Of a DNA stretch of 59,682 nucleotides, positions 41,515 to 49,702 are shown piece by piece. Position 1 is the first letter of the stretch. Each line of letters starts with the position of its first letter. The position numbers and the translations under genes were made by a program. The stretch is from Promethearchaeota archaeon (lineage in GTDB: Archaea; Asgardarchaeota; Lokiarchaeia; Sigyniarchaeales; SOKP01): positions 1 to 59,682 of the forward strand of contig DAOUVJ010000003.1 in the NCBI GenBank assembly GCA_030667705.1, given 5' to 3'. The notes below the pieces were generated by a model. That model was given only the letters and a program-made list of their open reading frames with translations. It was not told the origin of the DNA and did not search any database.

Positions 41515-42564
41515 ATGCCCATAGTTGATAAATCAAAATTAAAACGACCTGAAATTCTTGAAAATTTTGAATTTCGCCAAAATATCAATAATCAAGTCGT
41601 TGAAGCTTTTTTTAATAATGTAGTTTATACAATGGATGATTACAAACCGATTTGGAAAAAAGTAGGAGAATTAAATGAACGTTGGCTTAACGGAGAAAAC
41701 GTGACAAATATGCTATCCTTGAAAGAGAAGTTACTTTTAACAGAACATCTTAGATTTTATATGGAATATAGAGCAGATTATATGGAAAAGCTATCTCCAA
41801 TTCCAAAAGATGCAGTAAGAAAACCAGTTAAGGCCAATAATGTACCGTGCGAATGGTTTTTCCACGTTGGAGCAAGAGAAGATCAAGTTATCTTATTCAT
41901 TCATGGTGGAGGTCATATTATGGGGTCTTCCAATAGTCATAAGTTACTTACATTTAAATTAGCAAGAATAACTAATATGAAGGTTTTAAGTATAAACTAT
42001 CGTCTTGCTCCAGAGGAACCTCATCCGGCAGCCTTAGAAGATTGTGTTTCGGTTTACAAATGGCTTCTTTCCTCTAAATTTCAATCTAAAAACATTATCA
42101 TTGCTGGAGACTCTGCAGGAGGTTATTACACGCTTCTAACTCTGCTCAAACTACGAGATGAAGGAATTTCGTTACCTGCAGGAGCAATATGTTTTTCACC
42201 TTCCACAGATATGGCGCAAACGGGTGAGTCAATAAAAAAAAATTGTTATACTGATATTGTTTTAGGAGATTTAGGGTATATCTGGTGGATTGAATCTCAT
42301 TTAGCTGGCAAGGATCCTTTTGATCCATCAATTTCTCCTCTTTATGCTGATTTAAAAAGCTTACCTCCCATTTTGCTTCAAGTAAGCACAAGCGAAATGC
42401 TGTTTGATGATTCCAAAAGATTTTATGAAATGGCTAAGAAAGCAGGGGTTGATATTTCAATGCAAACATGGGACGACACCATACATGTATTTCAAAATAC
42501 CGATTTACCTGAAGCAGAGGAAGCAATGGAAAAGATTAAAAAATTCACAGAAAAATTTTTGTGA
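41515..42564 (+). CDS. Alpha/beta hydrolase (HSL/lipase-like)
   Basis: HGGGHIMGS oxyanion motif, GDSAGG nucleophile elbow, HVFQN. Confidence 0.93.
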   Translation: MPIVDKSKLKRPEILENFEFRQNINNQVVEAFFNNVVYTMDDYKPIWKKVGELNERWLNGENVTNMLSLKEKLLLTEHLRFYMEYRADYMEKLSPIPKDAVRKPVKANNVPCEWFFHVGAREDQVILFIHGGGHIMGSSNSHKLLTFKLARITNMKVLSINYRLAPEEPHPAALEDCVSVYKWLLSSKFQSKNIIIAGDSAGGYYTLLTLLKLRDEGISLPAGAICFSPSTDMAQTGESIKKNCYTDIVLGDLGYIWWIESHLAGKDPFDPSISPLYADLKSLPPILLQVSTSEMLFDDSKRFYEMAKKAGVDISMQTWDDTIHVFQNTDLPEAEEAMEKIKKFTEKFL

Positions 42565-42593
42565 ATCAGCTATATTTTTAATAAAACAATGGA

Positions 42594-43430
42594 TTATTTA
42601 TCCATATAAACGGTCCATTCTGGTTTTAATATGAAATATTGATCAATTGCATCTTTCATGGTTTTTCGACAAACTTGGATTTCTCTGAGGGTAGGTGGTT
42701 CAACTTCTTTCACTTCCTTAGCAACTATTAGATCCCAATCAGTCTTTTCTTTTACCTGTTCTATTGTCACATTTGGGTGTAGAGCGTCTAAATACGCTTC
42801 TTTTGTAATGGAATCAAATCGCATTATGCAAAGAGGTGAAATAATGGCTTCTGGACCGGTATCAGGAGGATATCCTGCTTTAACTCGACTATCATAACCT
42901 TCTAGATATCCTGGATCAGTGATAAAATCCAATTTTTTAACAAATCTGCGTTTTGAATGATCATCTACAAGATAAATCACTCTTTTTGATAAACCTGCGA
43001 TTTCTGTAGCTCCACCACCTCCTGGTAATCGATAAATTGGCTTTTGATAAGGTCCAATTACAGTAGTATTGCAGTTTCCATATATATCAATACTAGAAGT
43101 ACTTAATAGTGCCAGAGTGATTTCACCTCGTTGAAGAACTGATAATGCATCTATAGAATCTCCGATAAACAATGAATTGGGAATTAAAACAGGATCACTA
43201 ATTGAATATGGCATCTTAATTGGTTTTGGAAGCTCATCTTGTGTCAAACCAACTTCTAAAACCGTGAATAGATTGGGTGCATGAAGCAGTTTTGCCATGT
43301 GAACCGCAAGAAAGGGCCAATGAAAAGCGTTAAATACGAGATCATCATCCTTAATTTGTCTACATGCTGAGACTAACATCATTTCAAAATCAGTGTATTC
43401 TTCACAAAATTCTTTTTTATTAATAACCAT
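42594..43430 (-). CDS. CoA-transferase beta subunit (GctB/IpdB-like)
   Basis: TVLEVGLTQDELPKP, RLPGGGGATEIA; overlaps the alpha subunit by 11 bp. Confidence 0.82.
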   Translation of the reverse strand: MVINKKEFCEEYTDFEMMLVSACRQIKDDDLVFNAFHWPFLAVHMAKLLHAPNLFTVLEVGLTQDELPKPIKMPYSISDPVLIPNSLFIGDSIDALSVLQRGEITLALLSTSSIDIYGNCNTTVIGPYQKPIYRLPGGGGATEIAGLSKRVIYLVDDHSKRRFVKKLDFITDPGYLEGYDSRVKAGYPPDTGPEAIISPLCIMRFDSITKEAYLDALHPNVTIEQVKEKTDWDLIVAKEVKEVEPPTLREIQVCRKTMKDAIDQYFILKPEWTVYMDK

Positions 43431-44325
43431 AGTTAACTGCTCCTTGGATAATGTTTTTCGCTTTCAATTTTTTTATATTATCATTTCCGAGTACTTTCAA
43501 ATATTCTTGTCGATTATTTACACCTGTAACCCATTTTTCAAGCCAATTCTCCCAGTCTTCGATTGTTTTTGTATCTTTTGAGTAATCAAATCTATATGCT
43601 AAATCTTGATAATAATGACCCTGCATATAACCAGGATGTGCACCCCAAGGTTCATGTATAACGGCATCCACTTTATTAGCTGTTACTATTGTTCGTTCGG
43701 GAGACTCCATAATAACTTTTTTATCAACGATTTCCTCGGCAGCTACAATTACTTTTTTACATGAATTAATTCCAAATTTAGTGTCTCCAATTAAACCCCA
43801 CATTTGAGCATTGCCATCTCTATCCGCTCGCTGTACTTGGATAAAACCGACATCAGGTGTTATAGCTGGTACAACACAAATCTCTTCTCCTGTAAATGGG
43901 CATTTTACCTTCGCTGCTTTTAAACCAACATTTTTTGGGTGATCATAGATATTAGTGCCTACAATTGAACGAAGTGGCATAAATGGAACTCCCATGTAGC
44001 CCGCGAAAAATGACATGTTAATCATGAAGAGAGATTGTTCATTATAGATGATCTTTTGAGGTATCCCTTTTTCCATAGCACGTTTAAGATTCCAAGCTGG
44101 TTGTGGACCGGTTGGATTCCAGCAATGAGAAGTTATTATATGGTCCGTAACTCCTGCTCCTATTAATTGGTCAAAGAGGAGCCCCCCGCTGCATTTACAT
44201 ATTTTTAAATTCTGTAAATTTTGTCTAATTATTTCATGAGCTGCAGAGAATGTAATTCCATTTCCAAATCCTCCTAAAAATACTAAATTTCCATCTTGAA
44301 CATGCTTTTTAACTGCTTCTTCCAT
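43420..44325 (-). CDS. CoA-transferase alpha subunit (GctA/IpdA-like)
   Basis: VFLGGFGNGITFSAAHEIIRQ, GDTKFGINSCKKVIVAAEEIV. Confidence 0.85.
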   Translation of the reverse strand: MEEAVKKHVQDGNLVFLGGFGNGITFSAAHEIIRQNLQNLKICKCSGGLLFDQLIGAGVTDHIITSHCWNPTGPQPAWNLKRAMEKGIPQKIIYNEQSLFMINMSFFAGYMGVPFMPLRSIVGTNIYDHPKNVGLKAAKVKCPFTGEEICVVPAITPDVGFIQVQRADRDGNAQMWGLIGDTKFGINSCKKVIVAAEEIVDKKVIMESPERTIVTANKVDAVIHEPWGAHPGYMQGHYYQDLAYRFDYSKDTKTIEDWENWLEKWVTGVNNRQEYLKVLGNDNIKKLKAKNIIQGAVNYGY

Positions 44326-44393
44326 TGATATTAACTTATCAGAGATTATATTTTCACCTTTTTATAAAATTGATAAAGAAAACATGTAAGACT

Positions 44394-44720
44394 TTATTTT
44401 CTATAACTTTTTTTTACGAGTTCGTCAATATCTTTAAGATCAGCTAATTTTGGATGAAAAGTATAGTTTGGAATATTCATAGAATCATCCACTATAGCCT
44501 TTAGATCACTCTCAGATACATCTTTATCTTCTAAACTTATCCACAAACCAATTTTTTTTATGAAGTCATCCATTTCATCGCAAGCTCTTTCTGCTGCAAC
44601 CTCATCAGATTGATTTTTTAATTCTGTATTAAATAATCTCCCAACTGTAGCATATTTAGATATAGCACTTTCCCAAGTCCACCGATTAATTTCAGGATTG
44701 GAGCATCTCATCCAGAAATA
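44394..44720 (-). pseudogene. C-terminal remnant of an iron-containing alcohol dehydrogenase
   Basis: ...ISKYATVGRLFN...IKKIGLWISLEDKDVSESDLKAIVDDSM...HPKLADLKDIDELVKKSY resembles the Fe-ADH C-terminal helical domain; N-terminal domains absent. Confidence 0.6.
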
Positions 44721-45687
44721 AATCAGGTTTAATGTTGTTGAAATCATTCCACCATGTATTTTTCTTCTTGAAATCATCATTATAATCTTTCGAGTCAATT
44801 ATAGTTATAACATTTTCTTCAATCAAGATTGAGGGATTTAAAAGTTTTTTTTCATTTTCTTCTAAGTATTTTAAATTCAGTAGCATGCATTCTTGCAAAT
44901 CATCATAGAACAATAAAGGGATGTATTTTTTTTCTTGTTTCTCTATTTCATCTTTAGTAGTTGTATCTTTAGACCAATTACTGATGGAATAATCAAATAT
45001 TTCAATATCAACTAATTCTGGATGAATCTGCTTCTCTGATACTTTTTTGAGTTTTTTATAGTATGTATAGACTTTTTTTTTATACAATTTTACAGTAGAT
45101 TCCTCCCCATCCATCTCCACTAAAATCCGGTTTTGTTCCATTCTTTTCTTACAAATATCTTCTAAAATCTGGCAATATTGAATTGCAGCACTCACGAGAT
45201 CATCCCCTTCAACATGACTTTTAACCATTGTATGCAAGTATGCTCTTAAAAAAGCAGAGAAATCTTCTTCGAGTCTATAAAGATTTCCATATATAGATCT
45301 CGTTGCTTCCCACCACGATATCACATCTTTACTAGATAAAGATTTAAAAAATTTTTGAGAAGAACGTATTTCAGAGAAATATATTAAATTTTTAACTCCG
45401 TTATGAAGAAAATGATAAGGGTTAATAACCGCAAGTTGTTCCTCTGAAATTTGAAAGGAAGTGACTTCCCTAGGACGAATAATCACTGATTTTTCACCAT
45501 TAGATACGCGATCGACACGCATAGGAATTGGAACTATTGGATTTCTTTCGATTGTTTTTATAAGAGAAGATATATACGGACCGTTATATAGAGAAGTATC
45601 AAAAGGAAAAATCTCAATGTAAAAGAAAAACGGAGCGGCATCAGATTTATATGATGCAAATTTGTATTGAGTTTTTTTATTGAACAA
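44692..45687 (-). CDS. Hypothetical protein
   Basis: 331-aa ORF, no family recognised. Confidence 0.55.
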   Translation of the reverse strand: MFNKKTQYKFASYKSDAAPFFFYIEIFPFDTSLYNGPYISSLIKTIERNPIVPIPMRVDRVSNGEKSVIIRPREVTSFQISEEQLAVINPYHFLHNGVKNLIYFSEIRSSQKFFKSLSSKDVISWWEATRSIYGNLYRLEEDFSAFLRAYLHTMVKSHVEGDDLVSAAIQYCQILEDICKKRMEQNRILVEMDGEESTVKLYKKKVYTYYKKLKKVSEKQIHPELVDIEIFDYSISNWSKDTTTKDEIEKQEKKYIPLLFYDDLQECMLLNLKYLEENEKKLLNPSILIEENVITIIDSKDYNDDFKKKNTWWNDFNNIKPDLFLDEMLQS

Positions 45688-45705
45688 TTATATCACGCTA
45701 TTTTT

Positions 45706-46770
45706 TTAAACACTAATTAAAATACCAAAAAGATACAATAAGAATGCAAGAAAGATATCAAAAAGGATGCGGAATACCTTATCACCTGATGATACTTCTA
45801 ACTTTTCATCATTTTTAAAATAAGATTTTATCATCCTTTTTCCTATTTGTAAACTTTCCTTAACTCTAGAGCGCTGTACTATCAAGATAATTAAACTAAT
45901 TATCAATAATGGGCAATATATAAAAATTAAGAGTTGAGTAAAATTACCCCCTCTCAAATATTCCCAAATAATCACGCTCGATATAATAGAATCAAATGTT
46001 TTTGCAATTATCAAAGGTAATAACCATTTTCTTCTTATTATTGTCATTGATAATATTAGACCTATTACGAAAGACTTAATAAACCAAATAATTCCATAGT
46101 AGCTAACCGTAAGAATTAAGGGATTTAAAAATAATTCCATAAAAGCAAAGAAAAAAGTTGATATCATTACAGCTGAAATCTTGCTAAAATGTTCGCTCCC
46201 TCTTTTTGTTATTAAACCTCTAAAAATAGTTTCTTCCGAAAATGACAAAGAAAATTGAATAACAACTGAAAAGAATAAAAATTGAGCAAAATTGTCTAAT
46301 AACAGAAATGTGTTTTCTTTTTTAAAAACTAATGAAAAAGCACGAGCTGGTATCATATTTGGTAAAGAAATTGAAATTAAAAATTCTAAAGGGATTAATA
46401 TTAAGAAAAACAATAAAAAACCATAAAGGAGTTGATAAGTATAGTTTTTCCTCGTCATACTGTAAAGCCTTAAATAACCTATATGAAGCGGTAATTCTTT
46501 TTCAACCTTCTGTGAGTTTTTTGTTGATATTTTGTTCAATATGATTAGAAATAATATTATAACTAAAACTAACACTAATGCCCGAATAAGATAAAATAAC
46601 ATTCCGTATAGCGCTGTAGATTGATTTACTATAAGTGGTAATAAATTCCATTCTAGGATTAAAATTATAAAAATTATTGAGAATATTGGAACGATTTCAT
46701 AAAATAGAAATTTCAACCGTTTTAAAGCTATTTTTTTTCGATTAATCGATATTATTCTACCCATAAACAT
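45706..46770 (-). CDS. CPBP-family intramembrane protease-like protein
   Basis: SEETIFRGLI (EExxxR) motif in a multi-TM protein. Confidence 0.75.
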   Translation of the reverse strand: MFMGRIISINRKKIALKRLKFLFYEIVPIFSIIFIILILEWNLLPLIVNQSTALYGMLFYLIRALVLVLVIILFLIILNKISTKNSQKVEKELPLHIGYLRLYSMTRKNYTYQLLYGFLLFFLILIPLEFLISISLPNMIPARAFSLVFKKENTFLLLDNFAQFLFFSVVIQFSLSFSEETIFRGLITKRGSEHFSKISAVMISTFFFAFMELFLNPLILTVSYYGIIWFIKSFVIGLILSMTIIRRKWLLPLIIAKTFDSIISSVIIWEYLRGGNFTQLLIFIYCPLLIISLIILIVQRSRVKESLQIGKRMIKSYFKNDEKLEVSSGDKVFRILFDIFLAFLLYLFGILISV

Positions 46771-46860
46771 CCATTTTTAAAGCAAAAATTAACCATCAAT
46801 AAATATTCTTTAAAGAATGTTTTAATCCTTTTTAAGTTCAATTTTTTCGGATTAACAATA

Positions 46861-48522
46861 TTAATTCTTAGTATATTGACCTCCATATTCTATTCTTATC
46901 CGTTTTTTATCGAGTTTCCCTACGCTTGTTCTAGGGATTTTATCAACAAATATTATAGCATCAGGTATTTGCCACTTCGCAAATGATTTCGCAAGGTGTT
47001 TACGTATTTCTTCTTTAGATGTAAGTTTATTTTCTTCACGCAAAACTACCAAAGCTAAAGGTCGTTCATCCCATTTGGGGTGAAAAATTCCAACAACAGC
47101 TGCTTCAAGAATATTAGAATGTGACATTAAAGAATTTTCCATATCTATTGAACTAATCCATTCCCCGCCACTTTTAATTACATCTTTTATTCTATCAGTT
47201 ATTTTAAGATATCCTTCAGAATCAAGACATCCTGCGTCACCTGTCTTAAAATAACCTCTCTCTGTGAAACTATCTACAGTTTGTGGTGCATTGAAATAAT
47301 TTTCTGTTATCCAAGGCCCTTTTAATAGAATCTCACCAGACGATTTTCCATCGTGAGGGAGTTCTTTTCCATTTTTATCTACAATCTTAATCTCTAATCC
47401 TGAAACAATAATACCTTGCTTTTTCTTTAGATTCCAGAGTTCTTCTTCAGATAATTCTGTTTCAAGCCACGGTTTAAAAATGTTTAATGTTGTAATTGCC
47501 ATTGCTTCTGTAGAACCATAAGAATGAATTATCTCTGCTCCTGTTTCGTCCCAAAATCCACGCATCAATGCAATTGGGGGTTCTGAACCACCACAAATTA
47601 AACGAGCACCTGTTAGGTCTGGTTTTTGTTCCATCTTTCTAATAAATTCTAGCATTGCCATGAATACTGCTGGAACAGCAGCTGATGCAGTAACTTTCTC
47701 TTGAACAAAGATATTTGTAAGTTCTTCAAGATCGTTTAAATTCCATTTGCCGGAGAAAATTAATTTTGCGCCTACATAAGTTGCAGCCTGAGGTTTAGAC
47801 CATCCGAGAACATGGAACATTGGCACTAATTGAAAAATTATATCATTTACACTCATCGAAAAATGAGTTGCAAACATTATCGCTTGTAAATATACATTGC
47901 GATGAGAATAATAAACACCCTTGGGTTTACCCGTAGTTCCTGTCGTATAACAAGCCGCATATGCTGAATTTTCATCTAAATTCAGCCATTCATAATTAGG
48001 TAATGCTTCCATCAAAAGATCTTCATAAGAATATATAGGTTTAAGAATTGTTTCTACTTCGTTAAGAGGTTTGTGTGTGATAATTATATAGCCTAATAAT
48101 CCTTTGCATAAAGGGATAACAGATTCAACCACTTGAATCAGATCTTCGTCAATGATAAGATATTTTATTCCAGAATGATTTATTACATGTGCTAAATCTT
48201 GTGGAGCAAGTCTTAAATTTAAAGACACCATTACGGCACCCATCCCGGGCAATCCAAAATATATCTCAAAATGCTGATAAGTATTCCATGCAATTACACC
48301 TATCCGATCTCCGACTTTAATTCCGATAGATTCTAATGAATTTGCTAATCGTTGCATTCTCTCATAAGCATCTGAATATGTATATCGAAATAGAGTTCCA
48401 TCAAGATTTCTGCTCGCTATTTCCTGTCTGCTATAATTCCTAATAGCATGTTTCATAAGATCTATTACGTTAAGCTGATAATTGCTGTTTGAATTCGCTT
48501 GAAAACCTTTTACAATTTTCAT
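46861..48522 (-). CDS. AMP-dependent acyl-CoA synthetase (medium/long-chain-like)
   Basis: CYTTGTTGKPKGVYYSH, HSYGSTEAMA, GYFKTGDAG, GKLDKKRI. Confidence 0.93.
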   Translation of the reverse strand: MKIVKGFQANSNSNYQLNVIDLMKHAIRNYSRQEIASRNLDGTLFRYTYSDAYERMQRLANSLESIGIKVGDRIGVIAWNTYQHFEIYFGLPGMGAVMVSLNLRLAPQDLAHVINHSGIKYLIIDEDLIQVVESVIPLCKGLLGYIIITHKPLNEVETILKPIYSYEDLLMEALPNYEWLNLDENSAYAACYTTGTTGKPKGVYYSHRNVYLQAIMFATHFSMSVNDIIFQLVPMFHVLGWSKPQAATYVGAKLIFSGKWNLNDLEELTNIFVQEKVTASAAVPAVFMAMLEFIRKMEQKPDLTGARLICGGSEPPIALMRGFWDETGAEIIHSYGSTEAMAITTLNIFKPWLETELSEEELWNLKKKQGIIVSGLEIKIVDKNGKELPHDGKSSGEILLKGPWITENYFNAPQTVDSFTERGYFKTGDAGCLDSEGYLKITDRIKDVIKSGGEWISSIDMENSLMSHSNILEAAVVGIFHPKWDERPLALVVLREENKLTSKEEIRKHLAKSFAKWQIPDAIIFVDKIPRTSVGKLDKKRIRIEYGGQYTKN

Positions 48523-48553
48523 AAAAAATCCTCTTTTTAATAGTATAATGTTT

Positions 48554-48972
48554 TTAATCTAAGAAATCTTGAATTTGGTTATCCCAGATTTTACTATTGG
48601 TAACATTCTTTTCCCATTCATTCCTTATTTCATTCTTAAGATATTCTGTACTTGGACCTATTGGTAAATTTTCTAAAAATCCAATATATCTAGGGACATG
48701 ATAATAAGCAAGGTTACGATATAAAAAGTCACTTAATTTTTTTGGTGTAAGGGAAGAATTTTTCACTTTTAATTCACTTTGATATTATACGGCGTATAAT
48801 ATCACTTCAGTTTTAGGTCTTGAATTCACATTTCTTGAATCATTTATGAGGGAAATACATATACTTGAATGAATTGAAGGATGCGAATTAACCATGCGTT
48901 CAATTTCTTTTAAATAGATTTTTTCTCCAGCTATATTAAGAATCTCATTTTTTTTACCAAAAAAAAAAAACG
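48554..48972 (-). pseudogene. Remnant of the C-terminal domain of an AMP-dependent ligase, with an in-frame TAA
   Basis: FGKKNEILNIAGEKIYLKEIERMVNSHPSIHSSICISLINDSRN...VILYAV*YQSELKVKNSSLTPKKLSDFLYRNLAYYHVPRYIGFLENLPIGPSTEYLKNEIR. Confidence 0.7.
48780..48804. repeat. Perfect 11-bp inverted repeat
   Basis: TGATATTATAC-ggc-GTATAATATCA. Confidence 0.8.
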
Positions 48973-49135
48973 AAAAAAAACAACTTAGTAATAATATACT
49001 TAATAATGATATAGATGGGGCAATGAGACTTCAAGAATGGCTTTTTAGAAGATTTATTGGCTCAGAAGATAATCATGAGAGAATTGATGAACTTATAGAA
49101 AGCTTGAAGAAAAGAAAAAAAAAATAGTTGTTTTT

Positions 49136-49702
49136 TTATTTTTCCTTTGTTTTATTATTGAATATTATTGATGGTTGATATTTATCTTTAAACTCGAAAC
49201 CTATTGCCTCCTTTGAAAATCCGTATTTTTTCTGAAGTTCTTCGATTGGGGCGATATCTAAGGCATACATGGGACACGCTTCTACACAAATAGGATTTTT
49301 TCCCTCGTCTATTCGATCCACACATAGATTGCATTTTTGCATCTTTGCTTCTTTGTGGTTTTCAAATTGTGGGACATCCCATGGACAAACTTTCAAGCAT
49401 TTTGCTCCACATTCCTCATATCCCAAACATTTTTCACTATCCACAATAACAATTCCATCACGTTCTCTTTTTATTATGGCTTTTGTAGGACAAGCGAGTA
49501 AACAAGGAGGGTTCTTGCAATGGTTACATGCGATTGGAAGATAAGATAGGGTGAGATTGGGGAATTTACCTTCCTCGATTTGAGTGATTCTCATCCAATT
49601 AACTGAAGCTGCCGTAATATCGTGCCAATCCTTACACGCAACTGAGCATGTAAAACATCCAATGCATCTAGATTGATCAATGTAAAACCCGATTTGTGTC
49701 AT
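49136..49702 (-). CDS. 4Fe-4S ferredoxin-type electron-transfer subunit of a molybdopterin oxidoreductase
   Basis: CIGCFTCSVACKDWH, CNHCKNPPCLLACPTKAI, CNLCVDRIDEGKNPICVEACPM. Confidence 0.92.
   Translation of the reverse strand: MTQIGFYIDQSRCIGCFTCSVACKDWHDITAASVNWMRITQIEEGKFPNLTLSYLPIACNHCKNPPCLLACPTKAIIKRERDGIVIVDSEKCLGYEECGAKCLKVCPWDVPQFENHKEAKMQKCNLCVDRIDEGKNPICVEACPMYALDIAPIEELQKKYGFSKEAIGFEFKDKYQPSIIFNNKTKEK

Noticed and set aside
49023-49127. 34-aa ORF MRLQEWLFRRFIGSEDNHERIDELIESLKKRKKK
   Set aside because: Short, lysine-rich, no recognised homolog; cannot be supported as a gene
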